This document shows positions 1 through 8,938 of a stretch of 64,000 nucleotides of DNA, in pieces. Position 1 is the first letter of the stretch; each line of letters begins with the position of its first letter. Source of the stretch: Musa acuminata AAA Group (taxonomy: Eukaryota; Streptophyta; Magnoliopsida; Zingiberales; Musaceae); contig NC_088355.1 in NCBI RefSeq assembly GCF_036884655.1, positions 25,047,001 to 25,111,000 of the forward strand, written 5' to 3'. The position numbers and the translations under genes are program-made. The notes below the pieces were generated by a model. That model was given only the letters and a program-made list of their open reading frames with translations, searched no databases and was not told where the DNA came from.

Positions 1-600
1 TTGGTTTTGAACTACGTGTGTTGTGTTTAGGAAGAATATTGATGTCAAAATCGTTGACGCAAAAGCGAGGAAGGGCAGCAACAGTTGCTGCCCTCGATCT
101 CCATGCCTGCAGCCACCTGCAGCGGCATTCGCAACTGCAACCAGGCAGCACAACGCCGGCGCATGCGCAAGCGCTGTGCCTGCAGCTGCCGGCTGGCAGT
201 CTGCTTGCAGAAGGCTTGCTGCTTGCGGGGCTGACAGCCCACGGGCAGCGGCGCTTGCCGCCGCTTCTCCCGCGGGCGAAACCCCCCCACAGGGGCGGCC
301 GCCCGGCGGTACAGCACCGTCTGCGGAGGCAGCAGCGCCCGAATGGGGCACCCACCCGCAGCGGCATCGCCGCCAACGGGCGTGCCGCTTGCTGGCGAGG
401 GCAGTGCCCTCGCCCCACCGCACAGGCCACCGCCGGCAGGGTGGCGGCGGCGAAAAGGGTATTAGGGTTTTCTGGGCAAAAGACAGTTTTGCCCCTCGGA
501 ATTTGAGAAATTCCAGTTTCTGTCTTTTGTCCAAATTACGAAAATACCCTTAGGAATTGAAAAATTCCCTACATGTCCTTGATTTCAGAAAAATATTAAT
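1..600. other. GC-rich sequence upstream of copia element C0; no gene supported
   Basis: The first ~450 bases are very GC-rich, with short CTGCAG and GCCGC-type motifs. They switch near 450-560 to a sequence of ordinary composition that looks like the outer part of a copia LTR or leader. Two overlapping open frames of 160-180 codons exist on the + strand, but their translations are Ala/Arg/Pro-rich with no recognisable domain, as expected of GC-rich non-coding DNA. I see no LTR terminus and no primer-binding site, so I cannot say whether this is the C0 LTR or an older insertion. Confidence 0.5.
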
Positions 601-1714
601 TAATTAAAAGGTTTAGTTGATTATTATTTTTATTATTATCTAGTAGTCCTACATGTGATGTATGATGTGTGGACGGATGATAATGGACCGTGTGATGTGT
701 GTACTTGTGATTATTATTATTGAGGTCTGCGAACCTCCATTATATTTCTCGTTTATTGTCCGGCCTGCGTGCCTATGATTAAGTTGTAATCACATGAGGA
801 GGCGTAGCGGGAGCGTGGATGCGATAGCGCGACCCACGAGACGGACGATCGTGATGCATAGAGATACATCAAGATGTCGACGGAACCGACGAGGACGAGA
901 TGGACGATCACAGGGCATGGAGATGCACCGTTGCACATATAGATCTTGATGTGAGTGATTAGGCCTACTGGCTCGGGCCTAATCATATTAGGTTGTGGTC
1001 CATGATCATCTGATGTGATTGCTTATACACATACTAGATATGTATATATATTTGCATGCGATGTAGATATATATTAAATATGTATATGTGTGACATGTCA
1101 TATTAGGAGACCAAATCTTAGAAACATCTCTCGATAATATTAAGTTGGTAAACGTGAGGCAATTAGATTGACCCACGTGGCCTTCCATTGTTATAAGTAG
1201 GAACCGATTCCCGATGTAGGTTGAGTTGGTCGAGTCCCTCGAGACTCACCTATATCGCGATTCGCTATCTTGCTTACGACATAGAGATGTCACCGGTGAC
1301 ATGAGGGCATGGTATACTTGGTCGAGTCCCTCGAGGGTATATCATCAAATCAGACTCATCTTGTAACGAAGGTGTTGACATAACCGAGCATCATGGTTGG
1401 TCAAGTCCCTCGAGGCCATGGTGATTCGGAGGCCGAACAGGACGGGAATCACAAGGAGTTGTGATTGGTAAGAGTTGCCTACCTTTTAGGCTTAGTGTGA
1501 TTGGTCGAGTCCCTCGAGGTTACACTAAGACGCTGATTGGATCCTGATCCCCACTAGAAGTCTGCCGGAGACTTCCGTTTCACGTGCTGAGGGTGTCGCA
1601 TGACTCGTTAGTAAAATAGTGGGAGCATATTAAGATAGAAGTCCATATCTTGATAGTTTATTTCTTGCAAAATCTGTATGTTATTCATTTCTGCTACATC
1701 TTTATTTTCAGAAA
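601..1714 (+). other. Untranslated leader/LTR-like region of copia element C0
   Basis: This is non-coding sequence leading into the C0 gag start at 1715. It holds short AT-rich stretches and four copies of the motif GGTCGAGTCCCTCGAG (third copy GGTCAAGTCCCTCGAG), near 1228, 1320, 1398 and 1503. I could not find the usual TGGTATCAGAGC primer-binding site or a clean TG...CA LTR border, so the boundary between LTR and leader is undefined. Its position directly before a copia gag is the reason for assigning it to C0. Confidence 0.5.
1228..1520 (+). repeat. Four dispersed copies of a 16-bp motif in the C0 leader
   Basis: The motif GGTCGAGTCCCTCGAG occurs four times at irregular spacing of about 75-105 bp; one copy has A for G at position 5. 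The motif contains CTCGAG and is partly self-complementary (CTCGAG and CTCGACC-like arms), so each copy could fold as RNA. Function is unknown. Confidence 0.7.
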
Positions 1715-2653
1715 ATGTCACTTTCAAATCCCTTACGTGGCATACTTGATGTCAACCGCCTCACTGGTCCAAATTATACGGATTGGCTCCGTAACTTGAG
1801 AATTGTTCTCACAGCGAAGAAAATCGTGTACGTCCTTGATACAGTGATGCCTATGCCCGAAGAAGGGGCAAGCGAGGATGAGATCGCTCGCTACGTGAAG
1901 TACATTGATGACTCCACTCTTGCTCAGTGCTATATGTTGGGCTCTATGACTCCAGAGTTACAAAGACAACATGAAAAGATGGATGCCAGATCCATTCTCC
2001 TACATGTCCGCAAATTGTTTGAGGAATAGGGAAGGACTCAACGATATGAGATATCCAAGAGCCTTTTCCGCGCTAGGATGACTGAGGGGACACTGGTTCA
2101 GAACCATGTCCTAAAGACGATTGAGTGGATAGAGAAACTCACAGGTCTAGGAATGATCCTAGAGGATAACTTGTGTGTGGACATTGTGCTTCAGTCCCTA
2201 CCAGATTTCTTTTCACAGTTCATAATGAATTTTAATATGAACAAGCTTGACGTGACTCTCCCAGAGCTCCTCAATATGTTGAGGGAGGCAGAGAGTACTA
2301 TTAAGAAAGAGAAGCCAGTTCTTTACCCTGGTGAGACCAGAAAGAAAAGGAAAGCAGAAAGGTCCCTTAAGAAGGGAAAGGGCAAGGGCAAACAAGGTAA
2401 AGCAAAGGTTGCTAAGAAAGACCCAGCAAAGGACAAAGGCCAGTGCTTCCACTATGGTAAAGATGGGCATTGGAAGAGAAACTGCAAAGAGTACCTTGCA
2501 GAAAGGGCGAAACAAAAGCTTGATGAAGCTTCAGGTACATTCATGATCAGTCTCCATTTGTCAGACTCTTATGATAACAATGGGTATTGGATACCGGTAG
2601 TGCTTATCATATATGCAATTCGTTGCAGGTTCTGGCAAGGCCTAGTAGACTAG
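1715..2653 (+). pseudogene. gag: C0 copia Gag (broken)
   Basis: Gag of a Ty1/copia retrotransposon, the capsid and nucleocapsid protein of its virus-like particle. The frame opens with ATG at 1715 and shows the copia Gag N-terminus with the NRLTGPNYTDW motif. It is stopped by TAG at 2027 and continues in another frame from about 2040 (RYEISKSLF, then the second segment 2078-2653). A CCHC zinc knuckle, [14 protein letters not shown], follows a Lys-rich linker at about 2443-2494. The second cysteine of the knuckle is Tyr here, so zinc binding is probably impaired. After about 2570 the frame shifts by one base into the protease. It is the 5' part of a decayed element whose 3' part is not in the window. 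Confidence 0.85.
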
Positions 2654-3647
2654 AGAGAGGCGAGATGGACCTCAAGATGGGTAATGGAGCAAAAGTTGCT
2701 GTATTAGCTGTTGGCTAGGTCGCCCTACATCTGCCTAGTGGAGCTTTTATTGCATTAGATGCATGTTATTTTGTTCCTTCTATTATAAAAAACATTATCT
2801 CCATTTCATGTTTAACAGTTAGTAGATATAAATTTGTTTTTGAGAACAATGGTTGTTCGATATTATTAGATGATAAGATTATCACGAAAGGAACATTGCA
2901 TAATGGTTTATTTATGTTAGACACCACTCCACATATCATGAATGTAAATGTGTCCAAAAGGAAACGAGATGAGTTGAATAGTGCATACCTATGGCATTGT
3001 AGGCTAGGTCACATCCATGAAAGAAGGATTCAAAATTTGCTAAATGATGGATATCTAGATCCATTCGACTATGTGTCATATGCAACTTGTGAGCCTTGCA
3101 TTCGTGGAAAACAGACCAAATCTCCATTTAGTAGAACTGGAGAGAGAGCCAATGAGTTGTTGGAACTCATACATAGTGATGTATGTGGACCCATGTCCAC
3201 ATACAAAAAAAAAAAAATGTATGTGGACCCATGTCAACTCATGCCATTGGAGGTTACTCCTACTTCATTACATTTACTGATGATTTCTCATGGTATGGAT
3301 ATGTGTACTTAATGAAGTATAAGTCTGAGGCCTTTGAGAAATTCAAATAGTATAAGAATGAGGTGGAGAACTAGACTGGAAAGAGTATCAAAACTCTTTG
3401 ATCAGATCGAGGAGGTGAATACTTAAGTACAGAGTTTACTCAGTTCCTCAAGGACCATGGGATATTATCCCAATGGACACCTCCTTATACACAGCTCAAC
3501 GGTGTCTCTGAAAGGAGAAATCGTACATTATTAGATATGGTACGGTCCATGATGAGTTTCGATGACCTACCCATCTCATTATGGGGATATGCCCTAGAAA
3601 CCGCAGCTTACCTTCTGAACATAGTTCCAACTAAGTCGGTAGTGTCT
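2583..3647 (+). pseudogene. pol: C0 copia protease, pre-integrase and integrase core (broken, truncated)
   Basis: Continuation of C0 after the gag frame change. An aspartic protease motif, [10 protein letters not shown], is read from about 2587, with an in-frame TAG near 2717. The GAG-pre-integrase/zinc-binding part, WHCRLGHIHERRIQNLL, lies at about 2990-3045 and is followed by CEPCIRGKQTKSPF. The integrase core begins with ELIHSDVCGPMST (about 3164-3200), is interrupted by a small insertion at 3198-3235, and continues in other frames with GGEYLSTEF and NGVSERRNRTL to 3647. Several stops and shifts show it is dead. The pol reading ends exactly where the gypsy LTR G1 starts, so G1 inserted into C0 integrase. 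No C0 RT or RNase H is present in the window. Confidence 0.85.
3198..3217 (+). mobile_element. Micro-insertion: CACATAC plus poly(A)13, flanked by a 19-bp duplication
   Basis: The 19-bp segment at 3179-3197 is repeated at 3217-3235. Between the two copies lie CACATAC and thirteen A residues. Removing the insert and one copy restores the copia integrase reading (HSDVCGPMSTHA). This looks like a minimal target-primed reverse transcription event: a poly(A) tail with almost no body. The CACATAC is the reverse complement of the start of the target repeat, so the left copy plus insert form a perfect 9-bp hairpin (GTATGTGGA, loop CCCATG, TCCACATAC). Confidence 0.75.
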
Positions 3648-3988
3648 TGTTAGAACCCTTGCAGATTCTAAACTTAGGGTTGATCTCTTTAGGGGATCGG
3701 CCTCCTTAGAACTCTATAGGGGTTCCTCCCTCCAAGTTGCTGCTCAAAGGCTGCAGAAAAGATTCATCTATTGCTTATGAAAAGAGAAGGAATACATGAC
3801 TATTTATAGGGCTTCTAAACCCTAACTCCTAATAGGACTCCTACTTAAGACTCTTACTTCTAACCAACTCCTAATAGGACTCCTACTCAAGACTCCTATT
3901 CCCTTACAACTCCTAATTCTTCTCTATGAAAAAACCACCTACATGAATGCCCCTCACAATTAGGACTCTTCTAGCTAGAGTCCTAACA
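3648..3988 (-). repeat. G1 gypsy 3' LTR (341 bp)
   Basis: Starts TGTTAGAACC and ends GTCCTAACA in window orientation. It matches the G2 LTR at 42268-42705 over its whole length apart from about 97 bp, because G2 has three copies of a ~40-bp segment (CTCAATTAGGACTCTCCTAG type) where G1 has one. G1 is transcribed from the - strand, so this left-hand LTR is its 3' LTR. It interrupts copia C0 integrase; the five bases before it are TGTCT. The partner 5' LTR is not present on the right, where G1 breaks near 18460. Confidence 0.9.
3801..3808 (-). promoter_or_regulatory. TATA box in the G1 LTR
   Basis: Reads TATAAATA on the - strand, preceded by GCCC. The G2 LTR has the matching TATAAAAA near 42428-42435. 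Position and orientation fit an LTR promoter driving the - strand element. Confidence 0.6.
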
Positions 3989-4978
3989 GAATGTCCCTCT
4001 TCAAATCAGCCTTGTCCTCGAGGCTGATGATTCTTGAATTTTGGGAATTTGATCTTCAAGTCGTCATAGTTCTCCCAAGTGGCATATTCTTTTGGTAGGT
4101 TCGCCCACTATATTAGCACTTCATTAGTGGGTTGTCGTTGTCGAGTCACGATCCGTCAATCAATAATGGCAGTTGGCTGGGTCTGGAGTTCTCTTTGGGT
4201 AGTCATATTTGGTGGGTGGCTTTGGGCTGTCTCCAAACACCTGTTTAAAACTTCCGGTTGGCTATTGGTTTGTGGGTGATATGTCGTACTCCTTTTCAAT
4301 TTAGTATCCTGCATATAGAATAACTTTGTCCAAAATCTGCTATTGAAGATGCAAGTAGAATTTGTCACAAGCACAATGCGTCCCTTATAGTGTAATTCTT
4401 TTGAGTCCCAATTGTAATGAGCCATGGGGCTTGGTGCTTCCTCCAATTTTTTTAAAATCTTACTAGTATCTGAATCTTCCTGCCATTCCATCTTAATATC
4501 CTCAAGGAAGTCGCTGGTCGGAAGTGAAACGGTCGAAACTTCAACTTGCTCGGGTAGCTGCGAAAGCGCATCTGCAAGAACATTCTCTTTCCCCTTTTTG
4601 TAAGTTATTTCAAAATCAAATCCAAGAAGTTTTGTTACCCATTTTTGCTGCTCGGGGGAAGATATCTTCTGCTCCAAGAGATATTTTAGGCTTTTATGGT
4701 CGGTCTTGATTTGAAAGTATCGCCTTATCAAGTACAATCTCCACCTCGTTGCTGCGCGCACAATGGCGAGCATCTCCTTATCATATGTTGATATATTTCG
4801 ATCGGAGGGAGATAATGCCTTGCTAGTGTATGCGAGTGGTCGACCATCTTGCATGAGAATGGCTCCAATTCTGACTCTAGATGTGTCGGCCTCAATAATG
4901 AAGGGTCGGTTGAAATCTGGTAGTGTTAGCACCGGCGTCGTCGTCATGGCTGCCTTAAGTTTGTTGAAGGCAGTAGAG
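3989..4978 (-). pseudogene. pol: G1 gypsy Pol C-terminal half: RNase H plus remnant of integrase
   Basis: Continues G1 Pol beyond the copia C1 insertion. On the - strand the frame from the left junction of C1 reads the end of RT, then RNase H with IEADTSRVRIGAILMQ, YTSKALSPSDRN and TDHKSLKYLLEQK. The tail DALSQLPEQVEV leads to a spacer. The frame then jumps directly to RFWTKLFYMQDTKLKRS and TYHPQTNSQPEVLNRC, the last third of an integrase core, so the zinc-binding domain and the first two catalytic Asp residues are missing. G2 has the same fusion. The start at 5022 of the longest open frame lies inside C1 and is not real. Confidence 0.9.
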
Positions 4979-4983
4979 GCTCT
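4979..4983. repeat. Target-site duplication of C1, left copy (GCTCT)
   Basis: GCTCT at 4979-4983 is repeated at 15138-15142, directly outside the TG...CA ends of the two C1 LTRs. Removing C1 plus one copy rejoins the G1 reading frame as in G2 (positions 38740-38775), which confirms the insertion point. Confidence 0.95.
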
Positions 4984-5508
4984 TGTTGAATCTCGGATTT
5001 TGATGATGAAGTCAATTGTCATTTGTTATCTAATCTATGTGTTAAGATAAGTGTGCAGGATTAACTACGATGAGAGTAAGACAAGCAGCAGGAGTTGCGC
5101 CGGAGTCAAGATCATGATCACGTTGGGAGTTCGAGAGTTCGACGGAAGTTCGGACGGTCGTCGGAGGTTCAGAGAGAACAGATCCGAGAAGTCCAGAAGC
5201 TTGCCAAGCGAAGCTCGTCGGAACTCGCCAAGTGGATCGTCGCAAAGTCCAGGAGTATGCCGGATGTCCGCAGAAGGATCACCGAGGGTCATCGGTTGAT
5301 CGACGGAAGTTGGCCGGAAACTCGCCGGAAGAAGCGATTGACGCATCGGAGCAAAGCTGCAGAAGTTGTCTTAGAGATAATCGTAGTTAGCATGATGATT
5401 AAGCATGAAAATGGGAGGTGATCCCATTAGCTTAATCTTGGGGCAATTGGGCCCCTGAAAAGATTCAAGTGGGCCGAATGGAGTGAACCATTCGGACCCT
5501 GATTGCAC

Positions 5509-5700
5509 CAGGAGGTGCAACCGCCCCAGCCAGGAGGTGCAACCGCCTGGGCTGTGGGGTTGAGAGGTGCAACCGCCCCAGCTAGGAGGTGCAACCGCCT
5601 GGGCTGAGGGGTTGAGAGGTGCAACCGCCCCAGCCAGGAGGTGCAACCGCCTGGGCTGCGAGGCTGGGAGGTGCAACCGCCCCAGCCAAGAGGTTGCACC
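5509..5700 (+). repeat. GC-rich ~51-bp minisatellite in C1 5' LTR
   Basis: Repeating pair of half-units, GAGGTGCAACCGCCCCAGCC and GAGGTGCAACCGCCTGGGCT, in about three and a half full units. The 3' LTR carries one more unit (13291-13544). The half-units differ by inverted CCCAGCC/GGGCTG endings, so neighbouring half-units can pair as GC-rich stems. Confidence 0.9.
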
Positions 5701-6090
5701 GCCAGAGCTCAAGTTCCGAGCTCTGCCAGGCGATGCAACCACCGAGCTCAGTCTTCGAGCTCTGGCAGAGAGGTGCATCAGCCTGAGCTCAGTCTCGAGC
5801 TCTGCCAGGTGATGCATTCACCAAGCTCAGTCTTCGAGCTTTGGCAGAGAGGTGGATCAGCCTGAGCTCAGCTTGGAGCTCTGCCAGGTGATGCAACCAC
5901 CGAGCTCAGTTTCGAGCTCTGCCAGGTGATGCATTCACCAAGCTCAGTCTTCGAGCTCTGCCAGGTGATGCAACCATCGAGCTCAGTCTTCGAGCTCTGG
6001 CAGAAAGAAGCAATCGGCAGAGCTCAGTCTTCGAGCTCTGCCAGGCGGTGCCACCTCTCCAGTCGAGAGGTGCAACCGCCTGATCCCAGA
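5700..6090 (+). repeat. Degenerate repeat built on GAGCTC...GAGCTC inverted pairs (C1 5' LTR)
   Basis: About seven imperfect copies of GAGCTCAGTCTTCGAGCTC followed by TGCCAGGTGATGCA-like sequence. Each copy is a short hairpin with GAGCT arms. The matching region of the 3' LTR is 13534-13924. It sits just upstream of the TATA box, where LTR enhancers usually lie. Confidence 0.85.
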
Positions 6091-6149
6091 ATTCTGGGAT
6101 TTGATCGATTTGATCGTTTTGAGCTCGAATTTTGAATTGGTTTGGGGCC

Positions 6150-6157
6150 TATAAATA
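6150..6157 (+). promoter_or_regulatory. TATA box of C1 5' LTR
   Basis: TATAAATA in the context GGCCTATAAATACCCC. The identical site in the 3' LTR is 13984-13991. It is the best core-promoter match in the LTR; transcription would start some 25-35 bases downstream, giving a U3 of about 1.2 kb. Confidence 0.8.
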
Positions 6158-6869
6158 CCCCACCCATTCAGCACTGAAAAGATACAGACCTATACCGAAA
6201 TTGTGATCTTTTCTGTGATTCTAAAGAGCTCAAAAGTGTTGTAAAGCCTTTAAGTCTCCTCCTTCTGTTCTTCAAGTTTTCAATTGTAAAGTGAGGAGAG
6301 AAAGGTCTGTAAAGGTTGTCTCCTAAGCCTGCCAAAAGGAGAGAAATTGTAAGAGGGAAGTTTGGCCTTCGCCCATTGAAGGAAGGCACCTAGTTGACGT
6401 CGGCAACCTCATCGGTGGAGGAAGCCAAAAGTGGAGTAGGTCAAGGCTGACCGAACCACTCTAAATCTCTGGTTTGCGTTTATTTTCGAGCACTTTATCA
6501 TTACTGCAAACCTCCCTCATCACTACTGCTCTCTGCGTTTTCACGAACAAGATCTAAGTGCTGTTCTTCCGAATCTGCATTCAGACGTAAACTCGTATTT
6601 TCATACATTACAGTTTACGTTTACGTTTGATTCTGCAGAACTGTTTTCCGTGCTTTTACGAACGAGCTTCCTTGCAGTTTACGCTTACATTTTAATCCTA
6701 TTAATAACTGCAATCTGTCCTCTACGATTTTACGAACGAGTTTCAACATTTAGACGTAAAACTGCATTCAGACGTAAATCGGCTTTCTTCGCTCAATCAT
6801 CAGATTTCAGTTCACGTTTACGTCTTAGTTTCAACTGCATACTGCCTTCTGCGAGTATACAAACGAGTT

Positions 6870-7170
6870 TCAAAGTTTAGACGTAAATCTGCGTCTAACT
6901 GCGTTTAGACGTAAATCTGCGTTTAGACGTAAAACTGCGTTTAAACGTAAAACTGCGTTTAGACGTAAAACTACGTTTAGACGTAAATCTGCGTTTAGAC
7001 GTAAAACTACGTTTAGACGTAAAACTGCGTTTAGACGTAAATTTGCGTTTAGACGTAAATCTGCATTTAGACGTAAATCTGAGTTTAGACGCAAAACTGC
7101 GCTTAGACGCAATCTGCGCTTAGACGCAAAACTGCGCTTAGACGCAATCTGCGCTTAGACGCAAACTGCA
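6870..7170 (+). repeat. 18-bp tandem array GTTTAGACGTAAAACTGC in C1 5' LTR
   Basis: About 16 units of an 18-bp repeat, (G)CGTTTAGACGTAAAACTG with A/T changes; the last units switch to GCTTAGACGCAA. Looser relatives of the unit, some inverted (TTTACGTTTACG), start near 6560. The period is a multiple of three, so the - strand stays open as a spurious (RLNADLRLNV)n protein. It falls in the R/U5 part, downstream of the TATA box, so it would be transcribed at the RNA ends. Confidence 0.9.
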
Positions 7171-7306
7171 CTTAGATACAAACTGAGAATTTGCTTTTGC
7201 ATCATAATAGTTTTTGAACAAACGCAGCTTTTGGTTTTTAATCGTTATAAGATTTCCGCTGCACTAATTCACCCCCCCCCCTCTTAGTGCTCTCGATCCT
7301 AACAAT

Positions 7307-7318
7307 TGGTATCAGAGC
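7307..7318 (+). other. C1 primer-binding site (tRNA-Met initiator)
   Basis: TGGTATCAGAGC, two bases after the 5' LTR end. It is complementary to the 3' end of plant initiator tRNA-Met, the usual primer for copia elements. Confidence 0.95.
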
Positions 7319-7354
7319 AAGGTTAACTCTCTAAAGGATTAAAACCCAAGAGAG

Positions 7355-8938
7355 ATGGCATACGCCGGAAACCAAGAGGGGCATTCGATTACACGTCCAC
7401 CCATGTTCAGTGGAACGGACTACACTTACTGGAAGACCCGAATGAGGATCTTTCTTATTTCTATGGATTTTGAACTGTGGAACCTTGTTGAAAATGGATT
7501 TTCAAAATCTTCTCTTCCAATGATCGATTGGAACGATTTGGAGAAGAAGGCTTTCGCTCTTAATGCAAAGGCTATGAATGCCTTATTTTGCGCTCTTGAT
7601 AAAAACGAGTTTAATCGTGTTTCAACTTGCGAAACTGCTTTTGATATTTGGCACACACTTGAAGTGACCCACGAGGGCACAAGTAGAGTGAAAGAGTCAA
7701 AAATCAATCTGTTGATGCATTCTTTTGAACTTTTCCGAATGAAACCGAGTGAAACCATTGGCGACATGTTTACCCGTTTCACGGATGTCGTCAACGGTCT
7801 AAAAGGACTCGGAAAGAGCTTTTCGGATTTTGAGCTTGTTAATAAGATACTAAGATCCCTTCCTAAGAGTTGGGATCCTAAAGTCACCGCCATTCAAGAG
7901 GCAAAAGATCTGCAAAATTTTCCTCTTGAAGAACTAATCGGGTCATTAATGACCTACGAAATGACCTGCAAAGCTCATGAAGAGCAAGAAGACATCCTTC
8001 CAAAGAACAGGAAGGATATGGCACTTAAAACTTCTGAATGCCACTTGAGAGTAAACTCAAGTGATGAGGATTGTGACGATGACTTGGCACTTTTGACTAG
8101 AAAGTTTAAGAAATTCTTCAAAAGAAACAAGTTTAAAAACGATATGAAAAATAAACTTGAATCAAAGAAGGACCAAGTGATCTGCTACGAGTGTAAAAAG
8201 CCGGGACACTACAAAAGTGATTGTCCCCAAGTCAAGAAAAGAACAACAAAGAAGAAGGCGCTCCAAGCAACATGGGACGATTCGAGCGCATCTGAGGAAG
8301 AGGAGTCCAACACCGAGCAAGTTGCTCATTACGCCTTTATGGCCATCGAAGAGGAGGTAACGGATTTATTAGATGCTGATTTATCTTTCGATGAATTACT
8401 AAATGCCTTCCATGATTTATTTGATGAATGCAAAGTTATAAATAGAAAATACAAGTTGCTAAAAAAGGTACATGATAATCTTACTTGTGAGTTTGATAAA
8501 TTAAAAGTCGAACATCATGATAGTTTAAAGTCATGTATCAAATGTCATGATTTAGAAACTATACATAAAGAGAACTTGCTACTTAAGGACACCTTGAAGA
8601 AATTCGAGGTTGGTAGCAAGTCATTAAACATGATCCTTACAAACAAGGGTCATGCTCCCAAAAGAAGTGGGATTGGATTTGTGAGGAGTCCTCACCGAAA
8701 TCCAACTACCTTTGTAAAAGGCCCCATCTTACACGTTCGACACCAAACCAAGTGCAACTTTTGTTGCAAATCTGGACACAAGACACATGGTTGTCCATTC
8801 AAGAAAATAAGTCCAAACAAATTAATTTGGGTTCCTAAAGGAACCATGATAAACTCTATGCAACATGATAGAAAATGTAGATCTATTTATGAGGCACCCA
8901 AAAGCAAATGGGTACCTAAACGTCATCCTTTCTTGTAG
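7355..8938 (+). CDS. gag: C1 Gag (527 codons, ends at TAG before protease)
   Basis: Capsid/nucleocapsid protein of C1. ATG at 7355 lies 37 bases after the PBS and is followed by the typical copia Gag start with PPMFSGTDYTYWKTRM. The capsid-like domain covers about residues 15-215. A CCHC knuckle, CYECKKPGHYKSDC, lies near residues 277-290, then an acidic linker and a coiled-coil-like Lys/Glu/Leu stretch (about 345-430). A second CCHC-type motif, CNFCCKSGHKTHGC, is near residue 470, as in SIRE-type elements. A TAG at 8936-8938 separates it from protease in the same frame. This could be a disabling mutation or a readthrough site; the following codons AAA ACT do not match the CARYYA readthrough context known for SIRE1 env. 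Confidence 0.9.
   Translation: MAYAGNQEGHSITRPPMFSGTDYTYWKTRMRIFLISMDFELWNLVENGFSKSSLPMIDWNDLEKKAFALNAKAMNALFCALDKNEFNRVSTCETAFDIWHTLEVTHEGTSRVKESKINLLMHSFELFRMKPSETIGDMFTRFTDVVNGLKGLGKSFSDFELVNKILRSLPKSWDPKVTAIQEAKDLQNFPLEELIGSLMTYEMTCKAHEEQEDILPKNRKDMALKTSECHLRVNSSDEDCDDDLALLTRKFKKFFKRNKFKNDMKNKLESKKDQVICYECKKPGHYKSDCPQVKKRTTKKKALQATWDDSSASEEEESNTEQVAHYAFMAIEEEVTDLLDADLSFDELLNAFHDLFDECKVINRKYKLLKKVHDNLTCEFDKLKVEHHDSLKSCIKCHDLETIHKENLLLKDTLKKFEVGSKSLNMILTNKGHAPKRSGIGFVRSPHRNPTTFVKGPILHVRHQTKCNFCCKSGHKTHGCPFKKISPNKLIWVPKGTMINSMQHDRKCRSIYEAPKSKWVPKRHPFL

Larger units (their letters stand above)
4984..7304 (+). repeat. C1 5' LTR (2,321 bp)
   Basis: Begins TGTTGAATCTCGG and ends TCGATCCTAACA. 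It contains a TATA box at 6150, GC-rich tandem repeats at 5509-6090 and an 18-bp tandem array at about 6870-7170. It is 51 bp shorter than the 3' LTR, the length of one tandem unit. Open frames of 60-150 codons across the LTR are repeat-driven and duplicated in both LTRs; I treat them as non-coding. Confidence 0.95.

Noticed and set aside
18..553. Overlapping open frames of 162 and 176 codons, and 90 codons on the other strand, in GC-rich DNA
   Set aside because: Three registers are open at once, composition is Ala/Arg/Pro-rich and no domain is visible; typical of GC-rich non-coding sequence.
601..1714. Primer-binding site and LTR border for C0
   Set aside because: No TGGTATCAGAGC-like sequence or matched TG...CA border was found before gag, and no 3' LTR is in the window for comparison.
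5051..5421. Open frames of 82-108 codons in the C1 LTR on both strands
   Set aside because: Present in both LTRs (again near 12833-13203), overlapping each other and lacking domains.
6870..7112. Repeat protein (RLNADLRLNV)n on the - strand
   Set aside because: Result of an 18-bp DNA array with a period divisible by three; identical in both C1 LTRs and without start context.
6870..7170. Regular repeats resembling a CRISPR array
   Set aside because: Units are strictly head-to-tail without unique spacers, and the context is a plant LTR.
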